57,914 bases of DNA. Source: Minwuia sp. GTDB taxonomy: Bacteria; Pseudomonadota; Alphaproteobacteria; Minwuiales; Minwuiaceae. This document shows, piece by piece, positions 31,866 through 43,214 of the stretch. Location: NCBI GenBank assembly GCA_029213165.1, contig JARGNO010000018.1:1-57914 (forward strand), read 5' to 3'. A program made the translations under genes and the position numbers. The notes under the pieces are model-generated. The model searched no databases. It worked only from the letters and a program-made list of their open reading frames with translations, and was not told where the DNA came from. The stretch's first letter is position 1. Each line of letters begins with the position of its first letter.

Positions 31866-33766
31866 CCGATCAGACAAGCACGCCGCCAGACATGACCCAT
31901 GGCCAGGACCGCCCCCCGTCGCGACCGCCGATGATGGCGCTCGCCATGGCCTTGCTCGGCATCCTGCTCGGTCTGCTGCTCGCTGCCGGTCAGCTTGACC
32001 TGAGCCCGGAGATCCTTGGCGTTCTGTTCACGGCCCTGTTCGTCGGCATGTTGCCGGTGATCTTCCGTCGCCGCGGTACGGCATCCATGGGAAGGTCCGC
32101 GCATACGCTCCCCCCGATCCCGGAGGCGACAGCAGCCGACATCGAACCGGTGGAGGAAAGGATCGAGCCGGAACCGGAACCCGCCATACCTGTGGCCGTG
32201 CAACCTGAAGCGCCCGCAGCCGATCCGGACCTGGTCGCGGAGCTCCGTCAGGAGATCGCGCACATCCGGCACAACTTCGAGCGTTTCGGCAATGGCGCGC
32301 CGATCGGGATCATCATCGTCACGGAGGATGGCAGCATCATCCGGGCGAATGGTGCGGTTGGCCGCATGTTCGGTTCCAGGGGCAACGAAATCGGTCGCAA
32401 CTGGATCGAATTCGTCGATGACAAGGACCGGGAATCAGCCCTGCTGCGTCAGACGCAGATGATGGAGGGCAATGCCGCGCTCGAACCGGTGGAAGTGAAG
32501 CTTGCCGGCAGTGCGGCGCGCGTGGCCCGCATCCATGGCACCTGGCTGGATCGCATCGACGACGAACGTGTTGTCGTGCTCTATTTCATCGACGCCACTG
32601 AGCAACGCAGTCTGGAAGCCCAGTTCGCGCAGAGCCAGAAGATGCAGGCAGTCGGCCAGCTGGCCGGTGGCGTCGCGCATGATTTCAACAATCTGCTGAC
32701 GGCCATGATCGGCTTTTCCGACCTGCTGCTGATGCGCCACCCGCCGGGCGATCCGTCCTATGCCGACATCGTCCATATCAAGCAGAATGCCAACCGGGCT
32801 GCCGCGCTGGTGCGGCAGTTGCTTGCCTTCTCCCGGCGCCAGACCCTGCGCCCCAAGGTGCTGAACCTGACCGACGTGCTGGCGGACCTGTCGGACCTGC
32901 TGCGTCGCCTGATCGGCGAACATCTGAATCTGCGCATCGTGCATGATCGCGATCTGGGACTGGTGAAGGTCGATCAGGGGCAGATCGAACAGGTGGTGAC
33001 GAACCTGGTCGTCAACGCCCGGGACGCGATGGAGTCAGGCGGGACGGTATCGCTTGAAACCCGGAATGTGCGCATCGATGTACCGGAACCGGTGGGCGAC
33101 GAGATCATGCCGGTCGGGGACTATGTCGAGATCGCGGTGATTGATTCCGGACACGGCATCTCTGCGGAGAACATTGCCAAGATCTTCGAACCCTTCTTCA
33201 CCACCAAGGAGGTCGGACAAGGCACCGGCCTGGGACTCGCAACCGTCTACGGTATCGTGCGCCAGACGGGTGGTTACGTTCTGGTCGAGAGCAAGGTCGA
33301 TGCGGGCACGACATTCCGCATCCTGCTGCCGCGGGTCGATGAAGACCCGGAAGCCACACGTGCGACCAGCCGTCGTGCCAGTGTCGACCTCACCGGCCAG
33401 GGCACCATCCTGCTGGTGGAGGATGAGGACGCGGTGCGCATGTTCGCGGTGCGCGCCTTGCGCAACAAGGGCTACACGGTGCTGGAGGCCGACAGCGGTG
33501 ACACTGCGCTGGAGATCATCAGCAACGGGGAACACGAAATCGACCTGATGGTCAGCGATGTGGTGATGCCGAACATGGATGGTCCCACCCTGATCCGCCG
33601 TGCGCGGGAGGTACGGCCCGACATCCGCGCCGTCTTCATCTCCGGCTACGCAGAAGAAGCATTCCGACGCAGCCTGGGCGACGACCTGACCGATGTCGAA
33701 TTCCTGGCCAAGCCTTTCAGCCTGAAGGACCTGGCGGCGAAGGTGAAGGAACAGCTCGGCGGCTGA
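31862..33766 (+). CDS. cckA: cell-cycle hybrid histidine kinase CckA
   Basis: A 634-residue hybrid kinase. Two membrane helices (about 24-43 and 51-68) are followed by an acidic Pro/Glu linker and a PAS domain (about 143-245). The HisKA box holds His273 ([15 protein letters not shown]), and the ATPase domain has [20 protein letters not shown]-terminal receiver has Asp566 ([12 protein letters not shown]). The stretch [20 protein letters not shown] and then [16 protein letters not shown] strongly matches CckA. CckA feeds phosphate through ChpT to CtrA. Its start overlaps flhB, which places it in the flagellar operon. Confidence 0.93.
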   Translation: MTDQTSTPPDMTHGQDRPPSRPPMMALAMALLGILLGLLLAAGQLDLSPEILGVLFTALFVGMLPVIFRRRGTASMGRSAHTLPPIPEATAADIEPVEERIEPEPEPAIPVAVQPEAPAADPDLVAELRQEIAHIRHNFERFGNGAPIGIIIVTEDGSIIRANGAVGRMFGSRGNEIGRNWIEFVDDKDRESALLRQTQMMEGNAALEPVEVKLAGSAARVARIHGTWLDRIDDERVVVLYFIDATEQRSLEAQFAQSQKMQAVGQLAGGVAHDFNNLLTAMIGFSDLLLMRHPPGDPSYADIVHIKQNANRAAALVRQLLAFSRRQTLRPKVLNLTDVLADLSDLLRRLIGEHLNLRIVHDRDLGLVKVDQGQIEQVVTNLVVNARDAMESGGTVSLETRNVRIDVPEPVGDEIMPVGDYVEIAVIDSGHGISAENIAKIFEPFFTTKEVGQGTGLGLATVYGIVRQTGGYVLVESKVDAGTTFRILLPRVDEDPEATRATSRRASVDLTGQGTILLVEDEDAVRMFAVRALRNKGYTVLEADSGDTALEIISNGEHEIDLMVSDVVMPNMDGPTLIRRAREVRPDIRAVFISGYAEEAFRRSLGDDLTDVEFLAKPFSLKDLAAKVKEQLGG

Positions 33767-33822
33767 TTCGGTCGCAACGCAGTGTCTGGACCCGCCAATC
33801 ATGCTGCTGACGATTCAGCCGT

Positions 33823-33837
33823 GAACATTCATCGTAC
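33823..33837 (+). promoter_or_regulatory. GAAC-N7-GTAC element, distal, upstream of recA
   Basis: GAAC, seven bases, then GTAC. The alphaproteobacterial LexA operator is a direct repeat GTTC-N7-GTTC (GAAC-N7-GAAC on the other strand), so this has one mismatch. The same variant recurs 69 bp downstream, which makes chance less likely. Confidence 0.3.
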
Positions 33838-33891
33838 AAATGACATTTTTTGTATCCAATTCAATGTCTTGATTAAACCGCTTTGCAACAG

Positions 33892-33906
33892 GAACAAAAT
33901 GCGTAC
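33892..33906 (+). promoter_or_regulatory. GAAC-N7-GTAC element, proximal, in the likely recA promoter
   Basis: Second copy of GAAC-N7-GTAC, 53 bp before the recA ATG and overlapping AT-rich promoter-like sequence (TTTGCA, then TACATT). A further GAAC follows at 33910. The position fits an SOS operator that blocks RNA polymerase, but the sequence departs from consensus by one base. Confidence 0.38.
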
Positions 33907-33958
33907 ATTGAACGCAATTGCACCTGAAGAGCAGCCTGTGAAATAAGGGAGCGGGAAC

Positions 33959-35065
<1,107 letters not shown>

Positions 35066-35091
35066 GAACAGGTCTGCACCCAGCCTCCTGC

Positions 35092-35111
35092 CCGGTCCTG
35101 TCACGGACCGG
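35092..35111 (+). terminator. hairpin between recA and cobQ
   Basis: CCGGTCC and GGACCGG form a perfect 7-bp GC-rich stem with a 6-base loop, 27 bp after recA. There is no T-run, and the cobQ start lies 9 bp further on. It may attenuate read-through or stabilise the recA mRNA end. Confidence 0.35.
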
Positions 35112-35119
35112 ACGGGAGA

Positions 35120-36586
35120 GTGGTTCTGACCGCCACCATCATGCTGCAGGGCACCGGGTCCAGCGTGGGCAAGTCCATGCTGGTCGCCGGGCTTTGCCGT
35201 CTGTTTGCCGACCGCGGCCTGCGCGTCCGCCCCTTCAAGCCCCAGAACATGTCCAACAATGCCGCCGCGACCGATGATGGCGGGGAAATCGGACGTGCCC
35301 AGGCCATGCAGGCGCTTGCCGCGCGCGTCCCCACCAGCGTTCACATGAACCCGGTACTGCTGAAACCGGAGAGCGAGACCGGTTCACAGGTAGTGGTGCA
35401 GGGGAAACGCTTTGCCACGGTCCGGGCGCGCGAATATTCGGCCCTGAAGCCTGAACTGCTGACCCGCGTCATGCAGAGCTACCATCATCTCTGCGCCGAA
35501 GCGGATCTGGTCATCGTCGAGGGCGCGGGCAGCACGGCAGAGGTCAACCTGCGGGCCGGTGACATCGCCAACATGGGTTTCGCGGAAGCCGCCGACATCC
35601 CTGTCATTCTGGTTGGCGACATCGACCGGGGCGGCGTGATCGCGCAGATCGTCGGCACCCATGCCCTGATCCCGCCCGCCGAACAGGCCCGTATCCATGG
35701 GTTTCTGGTCAACCGTTTCCGGGGCGACCCGACCCTGTTCGACGATGGCCGGGACCTGATCGCGTCACGGACAGGCTGGGCGGCGCTGGGTGTCATTCCC
35801 TGGTTTCACGCGGCGCACAGGCTGCCTGCGGAAGACGCGATGGAACTGGCCGGTCGCGCCCGACGGCGACAGGGGGCGTTCAGGATCGGCGTACCCGCCC
35901 TGTCACGCATTGCCAATTTCGATGATCTGGATCCCCTGGCGGCCGAGCCCGGTGTCGAGCTGCAGATCATCCAGCCTGGCATGCCCCTGCCCGCAGACCT
36001 CGATCTGGTGATCCTGCCCGGCTGCAAGTCCACGACCGGCGAACTGCGCTTCCTTCGCGCGCAGGGCTGGGACATCGACATTCTGGCGCACGCCCGACGC
36101 GGCGGACATGTGCTCGGCCTTTGCGGCGGCTATCAGATGCTTGGCCAGGCAGTCCACGATCCGTACGGAATAGAGGGCACAGACGGCACGGAGAAAGGTC
36201 TGGGCCTGTTGCAGGTCGAGACCATGATGCATCCCGCCAAACAGACCAGACCGGTTGAAGGGCTGCATCCGGCGTCGGGTACGACCGTGCGCGGTTACGA
36301 GATACATATCGGCAGCACCGACGGCCAGGACCGCCTACGGCCGTTCCTGCATATCGGCGACAGGCCGGAGGGCGCGATGGACCGGTCCGGCCGGATTGTC
36401 GGATCCTACGTCCACGGCCTGTTCCGTGATGATGCCTTTCGCAGACAGTTTCTCACGAAGCTCGGCGCGGCAACCGACGGCACGCTGGATTTCGACGGCA
36501 GCGTCGATCAGACCCTCGATGCGCTGTCCCTACACCTCGCCGCGCACGTTGATGTTGGCCGGATCGGTGCAATCGCCGGCCTGTAG
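35120..36586 (+). CDS. cobQ: cobyric acid synthase
   Basis: A 488-residue CobQ. The N-terminal dethiobiotin-synthetase-like ATPase domain has [20 protein letters not shown] and [12 protein letters not shown]. The C-terminal glutamine amidotransferase domain has nucleophile Cys335 (LCGGYQMLG) and His432 (SYVHGLF). It amidates four side chains of adenosylcobyrinic acid a,c-diamide during cobalamin synthesis. No other cob gene lies in the window. The start is probably GTG at 35120, though its ribosome-binding site is unusually close; ATG at 35141 would trim seven residues. Confidence 0.95.
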   Translation: MVLTATIMLQGTGSSVGKSMLVAGLCRLFADRGLRVRPFKPQNMSNNAAATDDGGEIGRAQAMQALAARVPTSVHMNPVLLKPESETGSQVVVQGKRFATVRAREYSALKPELLTRVMQSYHHLCAEADLVIVEGAGSTAEVNLRAGDIANMGFAEAADIPVILVGDIDRGGVIAQIVGTHALIPPAEQARIHGFLVNRFRGDPTLFDDGRDLIASRTGWAALGVIPWFHAAHRLPAEDAMELAGRARRRQGAFRIGVPALSRIANFDDLDPLAAEPGVELQIIQPGMPLPADLDLVILPGCKSTTGELRFLRAQGWDIDILAHARRGGHVLGLCGGYQMLGQAVHDPYGIEGTDGTEKGLGLLQVETMMHPAKQTRPVEGLHPASGTTVRGYEIHIGSTDGQDRLRPFLHIGDRPEGAMDRSGRIVGSYVHGLFRDDAFRRQFLTKLGAATDGTLDFDGSVDQTLDALSLHLAAHVDVGRIGAIAGL

Positions 36587-36620
36587 GCCGATGCAACGCC
36601 TGATGGCCCGACCGGCCTTC

Positions 36621-37802
36621 TCACAGATCCTTGTCCTGCTGGCCTGACTCCGTCTCGGCAACCTGTGCCCGAAGCGCGCCTTCGAGTTCGGGGTGGCGCC
36701 TGACAAGGTCCCGGGCATCCTGGGCGGCGAGCATCATCAACTGGACCGGAGTCTCGGCAACGGCAGACGTGACAACCTTTTCCAGACGCAGGACGGTTTC
36801 GATACCGAAGACCCCGCCGTCGGCAACCACACGAACCCCTGCCGTCGACTCGACCGTGACGATACCATTTGCAACAAACAGCAATTCTTCCGTCGGCTCG
36901 CTGCCACGCTGAATGATCGTCTCGTCAGCCGCGTAGCGCCGTGCCCGCATCATGCGTGAAATGCGCACGATCTCCCGCGCGTCCAGATCCTCGAACAGCG
37001 GCACCTTGCCGACCATCACCGGGGTGACCACGAACTGCCGCTGGTTGACCTCCTGCGAAAAGCCCATCGCGATGATGCCCAGCGGCAGGGCGAACATGCC
37101 CAGACCGAACAGCATGACCACGCCGCCGATCATCTTGCCGTAGAGCGTGACAGGCACGATGTCGCCATAACCGACGGTGGTCAGGGTTGCCAGCGACCAC
37201 CACATCGCGGCCGGAATGGACCCGAAATCTTCCGGCTGGGCATGGCGCTCCGCATGATAGATCGCCGTGGACGAAATGATCAGCAGTCCGAACATGATCA
37301 GCAGCGATGCGATCAGGGCCCTGCGTTCGTCATAGAAGACCCGCTGCAGGGTCATCAGGGCCGAGGAGTAGCGCATCAGTTTCAGGAAGCGGAGCAGACG
37401 CAGCACACGCAGCACCCGCAGGTCCGCGCCAAGGAAGATCGCCAGATAGAACGGCAGGAATGCAACCAGATCAATGAGGGCACCAATGGACAGAGCATAG
37501 CGCACCCGCCCGACCACCGGGCCATGCCGCTTCAGCGACGGATGCTCCGGCGCCACCCAGATCCTGATCACATACTCCACCGTGAAGATGACGACCGACA
37601 CCACTTCAAAGGCAAGGAACCCGGTTGCAAAGCGGTCATGCAGGGATGGCACTGTCTCCAGCACCACTGCGGCGATGTTCAGGGAAATGAGGACAATCAG
37701 GAACTGGTCGAACAGTCGGCTCGGCCGATCCCCCGGGGCCGCTTCCTCGACGACCTCGAAGGTCCGGTGACGCAGGCTGACCCTTTTGCGCTGCGCCACC
37801 AT
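36621..37802 (-). CDS. voltage-gated K+ channel-like protein with a degenerate cyclic-nucleotide-binding domain
   Basis: A 393-residue channel protein with six membrane helices. S4 is Arg-rich (about 128-144: LRVLRVLRLLRFLKLMR), and the pore carries the potassium selectivity filter TTVGYGD (208-214). A cyclic-nucleotide-binding-like domain follows (about 265-375). The order matches MloK1-type prokaryotic channels. In the binding domain the phosphate cassette reads GVFGIETVLRLEKVVTSAV, lacking the usual GE...RTA residues, so ligand binding may be lost or altered. It lies just downstream of alaS on the same strand. Confidence 0.88.
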   Translation of the reverse strand: MVAQRKRVSLRHRTFEVVEEAAPGDRPSRLFDQFLIVLISLNIAAVVLETVPSLHDRFATGFLAFEVVSVVIFTVEYVIRIWVAPEHPSLKRHGPVVGRVRYALSIGALIDLVAFLPFYLAIFLGADLRVLRVLRLLRFLKLMRYSSALMTLQRVFYDERRALIASLLIMFGLLIISSTAIYHAERHAQPEDFGSIPAAMWWSLATLTTVGYGDIVPVTLYGKMIGGVVMLFGLGMFALPLGIIAMGFSQEVNQRQFVVTPVMVGKVPLFEDLDAREIVRISRMMRARRYAADETIIQRGSEPTEELLFVANGIVTVESTAGVRVVADGGVFGIETVLRLEKVVTSAVAETPVQLMMLAAQDARDLVRRHPELEGALRAQVAETESGQQDKDL

Positions 37803-37807
37803 GTTTC

Positions 37808-40465
37808 TCAGGCTCCCGGGCCGGCCTCGGCGAGTGCGGCTTCCACCGCGCTGATCGCCGCCGCGGCGGAGGCCCCGTCAGGTCCCCCACCCTGCGCCAT
37901 GTCCGGACGCCCACCACCACCAGTGCCACCGATGGCCCCGACACCGGCCCGAACCAGATCGACCGCACTCAGCCGCCCCTTCAGATCATCTGTCACGCCG
38001 ACGACCAGCGCGGCCTTGCCGTCCGTCACGCCAACCATGGCATAGACACCGGATCCGCCCGACTTCATTTCGTCGACCATCCCCTTCATGTCGCGCGCCG
38101 AAACGCCTTCCGCCACCTGCCCGATGAAGCGGATTCCGCCCACGTCCTTCGCCGAGGGGCCATCACTGGCCGCACCACCGCCCATGGCGGCCTTCTTGCG
38201 GGCATCGGCAAGTTCACGTTCCAGCTTCCGCCGTTCCTCCAGCAATTGCTTCACCCGTGCCGGTGCCTCACCCGGTGTCGCCTTCAGCGTTCCGGCGATC
38301 TCCCGCAGTGCCTGTTCCTGCTCACTCAGATATTCGAATGCGGCGGCCCCTGTCAGCGCCTCGATACGGCGCACGCCGGATCCGACCGCGCCCTCCGAGA
38401 CAATGCGGAACAGGCCAATGTCACCGGTACGGCGCACATGCGTACCACCGCAGAGTTCCGTTGACAGCGCAGGGTCGTCGGACGGCCCCATGGAGACGAC
38501 GCGAACCTCATCGCCATATTTCTCACCGAACAGGGCCAGCGCGCCGGCCTCGACCGCCGCGTCAGGCGTCATCAGGCGGGTGGAGACGTCGCCATTGCCG
38601 CGGATCATGGCGTTCACGTCCGCCTCGACCTGCGCGATTTCCGCCGCCGTCATGCCCTTCGGATGGCTGATGTCGAACCGCAACCGCTCCGGCGCGACCA
38701 GCGAACCCTTCTGCGAGACATGATCACCCAGCCGGTCACGCAGGGCCTTGTGCAACAGATGCGTGGCCGAGTGGTTTGCACGCAGACGATCACGCCGGTC
38801 CCGGTCCACGACCGCGCGGACCACATCGCCGACCGCCAGATCACCGCCACTGACCTGCCCGACATGGACATGCAGATCGCCGACCTTCTTCGCCGTGTCA
38901 GTCACGGTCACCATGACGCCGCCTTCGGTCGCCAGCGTCCCGATATCCCCCATCTGGCCACCGGACTCACCATAGAAGGGTGTCTGGTTCAGGATGATCA
39001 TCGCATCCGTGCCGTCCGGCGCCGTTCCGGTCTCGGCCCCGTCAACGATGATGGCCTCCACCTTGGCTTCCGCCGCCGTCGCGTCATAGCCCAGAAATTC
39101 TGTCGCGGCGATCCGGTCGCGGACCGCGAACCAGACCTTTTCCGTCGCTTCCCCACCGGAACCGGCCCAGTTCTGGCGCGCGGCTTCCCGCTGCCTTTCC
39201 ATGCTGGCGTCGAAACCGGCGGTGTCGACTGCGCGTCCCTGACCACGCAGGATGTCCTGCGTCAGGTCGAGCGGGAAGCCGTAGGTGTCATAGAGACGGA
39301 ACGCCACGTCACCCGGCAGCGCCTGCCCTTCCCCAAGATCGCCGACCGCATCGCCGAGCAACTTGAGACCGCGTTCCAGCGTCTGCTTGAAACGGTTCTC
39401 CTCCAGCTTCAGCGTCTCTGTGATCAGAGCCTCCGCACGCTGCAATTCCCCGAACGTTCCGCCCATCATCCGTACCAGTTCCGGCACCAGCCGATACATC
39501 AGCGGGTCGCGACAGCCGATCATGTGTGCATGGCGCATGGCACGGCGCATGATCCGGCGCAGCACGTAACCACGGCCATCATTGGTCGGCAGCACACCGT
39601 CGGCGATCAGGAAGGCGCTTGCCCGCAGGTGATCGGCGATGACCCTGTGATGTACCGCATCGGGGCCGTCCGGATCGCTGTTGGAGAAATGCGCCGACTG
39701 CTCGATCAGGTTGCGCAGCAGGTCGGTGGCATAGTTGTCATGCGTCCCGTTCAGGGTCGCCGTCATGCGCTCCAGACCCATGCCGGTATCGATCGAAGGT
39801 CGTGGCAGGTCATTGCGGGTGGCCGCGTCCACCTGCTCGTACTGCATGAACACCAGATTCCATATCTCGATGAAGCGGTCCCCGTCCTCATCGGGACTGC
39901 CCGGCGGACCACCCGGGATATGGTCGCCATGATCGAAGAATATCTCGGAGCAGGGTCCGCAGGGTCCGGTATCGCCCATCGACCAGAAATTGTCGGAGGT
40001 CGCTATGCGGATGATGCGGTCATCCGACAGGCCCGCGATCTTCTTCCACAGTGCCGCGGCCTCGTCATCGTCCGAATAGACCGTGACCAGCAGGCGGTCC
40101 TGCGCCAGGCCATACTCCCGCGTGATCAGGTTCCAGGCCAGTTCGATGGCCTGGTCCTTGAAGTAGTCGCCAAAGGAGAAGTTCCCCAGCATCTCGAAGA
40201 ACGTATGATGCCGCGCGGTATAACCGACATTGTCCAGATCGTTGTGCTTGCCGCCCGCCCGCACGCACTTCTGGGACGTGACGGCGCGGCTGTAATCCCG
40301 CTTTTCCTGCCCCGTGAAGACGTTCTTGAACTGGACCATTCCGGCATTGGTGAACATCAGGGTCGGATCATTGTGCGGCACAAGCGGTGACGACGACACA
40401 TGGGTGTGTCCGTTGCGCGCAAAGTAGTCGACAAACGTCGAGCGAATTTCGTTACCGCCAGCCAA
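37808..40465 (-). CDS. alaS: alanyl-tRNA synthetase
   Basis: An 885-residue AlaRS of normal length. The N-terminal catalytic part has [19 protein letters not shown], then [15 protein letters not shown] and [16 protein letters not shown]. The editing domain has the metal motif [12 protein letters not shown] and [15 protein letters not shown]-terminal oligomerisation/C-Ala region ends [13 protein letters not shown]. It charges tRNA-Ala and, given the G-U pair seen here, also tmRNA. Start TTG at 40465 has AGAGG at good spacing and gives MAGGNEIRS; an upstream frame extension was rejected. Confidence 0.97.
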   Translation of the reverse strand: MAGGNEIRSTFVDYFARNGHTHVSSSPLVPHNDPTLMFTNAGMVQFKNVFTGQEKRDYSRAVTSQKCVRAGGKHNDLDNVGYTARHHTFFEMLGNFSFGDYFKDQAIELAWNLITREYGLAQDRLLVTVYSDDDEAAALWKKIAGLSDDRIIRIATSDNFWSMGDTGPCGPCSEIFFDHGDHIPGGPPGSPDEDGDRFIEIWNLVFMQYEQVDAATRNDLPRPSIDTGMGLERMTATLNGTHDNYATDLLRNLIEQSAHFSNSDPDGPDAVHHRVIADHLRASAFLIADGVLPTNDGRGYVLRRIMRRAMRHAHMIGCRDPLMYRLVPELVRMMGGTFGELQRAEALITETLKLEENRFKQTLERGLKLLGDAVGDLGEGQALPGDVAFRLYDTYGFPLDLTQDILRGQGRAVDTAGFDASMERQREAARQNWAGSGGEATEKVWFAVRDRIAATEFLGYDATAAEAKVEAIIVDGAETGTAPDGTDAMIILNQTPFYGESGGQMGDIGTLATEGGVMVTVTDTAKKVGDLHVHVGQVSGGDLAVGDVVRAVVDRDRRDRLRANHSATHLLHKALRDRLGDHVSQKGSLVAPERLRFDISHPKGMTAAEIAQVEADVNAMIRGNGDVSTRLMTPDAAVEAGALALFGEKYGDEVRVVSMGPSDDPALSTELCGGTHVRRTGDIGLFRIVSEGAVGSGVRRIEALTGAAAFEYLSEQEQALREIAGTLKATPGEAPARVKQLLEERRKLERELADARKKAAMGGGAASDGPSAKDVGGIRFIGQVAEGVSARDMKGMVDEMKSGGSGVYAMVGVTDGKAALVVGVTDDLKGRLSAVDLVRAGVGAIGGTGGGGRPDMAQGGGPDGASAAAAISAVEAALAEAGPGA

Positions 40466-40543
40466 GGGAACCTCTGTCTCGTTGCAGGGGGCATCGCGGC
40501 CCCGGTCTCGCATCTGTGGAAAGACCGCGCCGAAACGTGGCCC

Positions 40544-40561
40544 GGAGCGTGGAAACGCTCC
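40544..40561 (-). repeat. hairpin in the alaS leader
   Basis: GGAGCGT and ACGCTCC form a 7-bp stem with a 4-base loop, 79 bp before the alaS start codon. It would fold in the 5' leader of the alaS mRNA if transcription starts beyond it. No T-box features are seen. Confidence 0.3.
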
Positions 40562-40579
40562 AAATTCATTTTCTAACCT

Positions 40580-40611
40580 GTTGTTTTTCGGGAATTTTTT
40601 CTTCCCACAAC
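40580..40611. repeat. nested inverted repeat in the alaS/methyltransferase divergent region
   Basis: An outer GTTGT/ACAAC pair encloses an inner GGGAA/TTCCC pair, with T-rich loops, within an AT-rich stretch. It probably lies at or near the alaS promoter. Function unknown. Confidence 0.35.
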
Positions 40612-40678
40612 CGAGTTAATCTGGCGAGCGGGCGTTCGCCTGTCAAGCCAGCCGCAGGAAGGAGGAATCCCATCGGAC

Positions 40679-40693
40679 TTAACGCAATCTTAG
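40679..40693 (+). promoter_or_regulatory. CtrA-like element upstream of the methyltransferase gene
   Basis: TTAA-N7-TTAG is one mismatch from TTAA-N7-TTAA and lies 60 bp before the methyltransferase gene. A single near-match can arise by chance; listed because CckA is encoded in the same window. Confidence 0.22.
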
Positions 40694-40752
40694 TGCGGCC
40701 ATACTACCACTCGACCGGGATGACATACGACCCGCAAGGGATGTGACACGTG

Positions 40753-41667
40753 ATGGCCAAGGCGGCCCTGAAGAACAGAATTAAGGCCTGGTGGGATGGC
40801 TATCCGACTGAAGCGCAGTCAGGCGCGGCGGATCGCGCCGGGCGTCGCGGCGCGGATGTCATTCGCCGCCACTGTCCGTACGGCCCCCTTGCCGATACAC
40901 AGGGGTTGCTCTTCGGTCAGGGCTATCACCAGCCGGGTGGCGCCGATTTCCTGTTTCGCATGATCGGCACCTATGTGCCGCTGCAGGAGCAGAAGGCCAT
41001 GGTGCTCGGATGCGGTTCCGGCGGCATGTGCCGTGACATTGCCGAACGTTTCAACCAGCGTGTGGAGGGGCTGGACCCGAACCGGGAACTGCTGCGTTGC
41101 GGCACCGAGATGATTCGCGACACCATGCGGGGCAAGGCCGTACGGCTGGGACCCATCGACCTGAAACACATGGATTTCGGCACCGCCAAGTACCAGTTGA
41201 TCGTCTCGCGGGAGTTGCTGCACACGCAGGAAGACCGCCACGAAATCTATGAACGGGTGGAGAGTGTCCTGCGGCGGACCGGACGACTGGTCTTCACACA
41301 ACTGGTGGCGGACGATGATGCCGATACTGACGCCCTGTCCCTTGACCTGCGCACATCCCTTGAACCACAGAGTCACACCTACCTGACCCGTGACGAGGAA
41401 CGGCGTTGCCTCGTCGAGGCGGGGCTGGAGGTGGCCGTCGAGGAAGATGTCACCGATGAAATGCTGAAACACACGATCAGTGTCTTCGCCGACTGGCAAC
41501 GCGCAGTCGAATCCATGGCCTCTTTCATCGAGCAGCCGAAGATGCTGCAGGAACTGGTGAAGATCGTGGATCACTGGCAACGCCGCTCGGACGCGATGAA
41601 GAATGGCAACCTGCGGGTGGTCCTGTTTCACGCCGCCAAGCGCACCAACGACCTGGAGGTCGAGTGA
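40753..41667 (+). CDS. class I SAM-dependent methyltransferase
   Basis: A protein of about 304 residues. Motif I is MVLGCGSGGMCRDIAERFNQ, followed by VEGLDPNRELL (acidic end of strand 2) and YQLIVSRELLHTQEDRHEIY (motif near strand 4). This is a Rossmann-type methyltransferase fold. The N-terminal part has KAWWDGYPTEAQ. The substrate is unknown. It is divergent from alaS. GTG at 40750 is an alternative start. Confidence 0.82.
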   Translation: MAKAALKNRIKAWWDGYPTEAQSGAADRAGRRGADVIRRHCPYGPLADTQGLLFGQGYHQPGGADFLFRMIGTYVPLQEQKAMVLGCGSGGMCRDIAERFNQRVEGLDPNRELLRCGTEMIRDTMRGKAVRLGPIDLKHMDFGTAKYQLIVSRELLHTQEDRHEIYERVESVLRRTGRLVFTQLVADDDADTDALSLDLRTSLEPQSHTYLTRDEERRCLVEAGLEVAVEEDVTDEMLKHTISVFADWQRAVESMASFIEQPKMLQELVKIVDHWQRRSDAMKNGNLRVVLFHAAKRTNDLEVE

Positions 41668-41674
41668 TCGGGCT

Positions 41675-41896
41675 TCAGCCGGAGGTGCTCTTTCCACAAC
41701 TGCTGCACGACTTGCCCTCGGGGGTATAGGCACCGCAACTGCCACAGTGGATCAGGTTGACGGCATCATCCCTCGCCGGCGTCTGACGCGGCGTTTCCCT
41801 GTCCTGCGGGCGACGGCTCCTGTTGCCGCCCAGCGCACGGAAACCGTAGATCACGACGGCCACCACCGCGGCCAGGATCAAGATCTTCAGCCACAT
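41675..41896 (-). CDS. small membrane protein with a zinc-ribbon tail
   Basis: A 73-residue protein. One N-terminal membrane helix (MWLKILILAAVVAVVIYGF) is followed by an Arg-rich linker and a four-cysteine zinc-ribbon knuckle pair (HCGSCGAYTPEGKSCSSCG). Topology suggests a cytoplasmic zinc ribbon tethered to the inner membrane. GGGAGCAGC precedes the ATG. It starts 13 bp after the pyrC-like stop, so it belongs to the pyrB operon by position. Function unknown. Confidence 0.75.
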   Translation of the reverse strand: MWLKILILAAVVAVVIYGFRALGGNRSRRPQDRETPRQTPARDDAVNLIHCGSCGAYTPEGKSCSSCGKSTSG

Positions 41897-41909
41897 GACG
41901 CTGCTCCCA

Positions 41910-43214
41910 TCACCGCTCCACCCGCCGCACGAATACCGTCCGTCCCTCAACAACCGTCCGCACGGCGTGACCCTGCATCGGGCGCTCGTCAAAGGGCGAG
42001 TTCTTGGATTTCGAGCGGAACTTCTTGCTGTCCACCACCCAGGGTGCGCCCGGGTCGAAGATTACCAGATCCGCCGGATGGCCGGCCATAAGGACACCGC
42101 AATCCAGTCCCAGCAGGCGTGCCGGATTGCAGGTCATGCAGGCCAGGACGGAAAGCAGGGGCACATCCTCGCTCATGTGCAGTTGCAGGCCCAGCGCCAG
42201 CATGGTCTCCAGTCCCGCGGCGCCGAACGCGGCCTGCTCGAATGGCTGGCGCTTGGCCTCGGGATCTTCCGGTGCGTGACCGGAGGAGATGACATCGATG
42301 GTGCCGTCGCGAATGGCCTCGACCACTGCGCGACGGTCATCCTCTGACCGCAGCGGCGGCGAGACCTTGGCAAAGGTCCGGTAGCCGTTGACCTCATTCT
42401 CGTTCAGCGCGAAGTAATGCGGCGCTGTTCCGCAGGAGACCGGCAGGCCGTCAGCCTTTGCCCGCCGCATGACGTCCAGCGCCTTCGCGGTTGTCAGATG
42501 CGCGGCGTGATATCGGGCACCAGTGACTTCGACCAGGCGTATGTCACGTTCCAGCATGATCGTCTCGGCGGCGGTGGGGATGCCCTTCAGCCCCAGCCGC
42601 GTGGCCAGCTCGCCCTCGTTCATCGCACCATTGTGCGCCAACGAGGGTTCCTCCACATGCTGCACGATCAATACATCGAAGGCGGTTGAATAGCTCAATG
42701 CCCGGCGCATCACGGTGGCGTCGGCAATGGCCCGGTCACCGTCCGTCAGGGCAACGGCACCCGCTGCCTGCAGCAGGCCGAACTCCGTCAACTGCTTGCC
42801 GTTCAGCCCCTGGGTCGCTGCCGCAAAGGGACGGATGTGGACATCGGAGCCTTCGTTGGCGCGGCGATGCACGTACTCAACCAGCGCCACATTGTCGATC
42901 ACCGGTTCCGTGTTGGGCAGGGTGCAGAGCGTGGTCACACCACCGGCACGCGCTGCAGCCGCCGCGCTCTCGAAGGTTTCCTTGTGCTCCGCCCCCGGCT
43001 CCCCGATCCGCGCATGCATGTCCACCAGTCCGGGCGCGAGACACAGGCCGTCCAGGTCGATCACCTCCGTCCTGTCGGGCACGCGATTGGGGAAGATGTC
43101 GGGGCCGACAGCGGCAATCAGCCCATCCTCGATCAGGATATGGCCAATCTCGTCACGGCCACTGGCCGGATCGAGCAATCGTGCGTTCAGATATGCGAAA
43201 CGCTGATCAGGCAT
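41910..43214 (-). CDS. pyrC: dihydroorotase-like protein lacking catalytic metal ligands (pseudo-DHOase)
   Basis: A 434-residue amidohydrolase-fold protein of the class I dihydroorotase type. Active enzymes carry HxH followed by LREPG; here the sequence is [10 protein letters not shown], so the second His (position 69) is Arg and the substrate-binding Arg is Gly. The catalytic Asp in the DHAPH motif is replaced: SSGHAPED, Gly312. Catalysis is therefore unlikely. Such inactive homologues act as structural partners of aspartate transcarbamoylase. The ATG overlaps the pyrB stop by 8 bp, which supports a complex with PyrB. A true dihydroorotase should be encoded elsewhere. Confidence 0.88.
   Translation of the reverse strand: MPDQRFAYLNARLLDPASGRDEIGHILIEDGLIAAVGPDIFPNRVPDRTEVIDLDGLCLAPGLVDMHARIGEPGAEHKETFESAAAAARAGGVTTLCTLPNTEPVIDNVALVEYVHRRANEGSDVHIRPFAAATQGLNGKQLTEFGLLQAAGAVALTDGDRAIADATVMRRALSYSTAFDVLIVQHVEEPSLAHNGAMNEGELATRLGLKGIPTAAETIMLERDIRLVEVTGARYHAAHLTTAKALDVMRRAKADGLPVSCGTAPHYFALNENEVNGYRTFAKVSPPLRSEDDRRAVVEAIRDGTIDVISSGHAPEDPEAKRQPFEQAAFGAAGLETMLALGLQLHMSEDVPLLSVLACMTCNPARLLGLDCGVLMAGHPADLVIFDPGAPWVVDSKKFRSKSKNSPFDERPMQGHAVRTVVEGRTVFVRRVER

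Noticed and set aside
38663-40390. 575-codon plus-strand frame opposite alaS
   Set aside because: Shadow of the alaS frame; no motif or ribosome-binding site.
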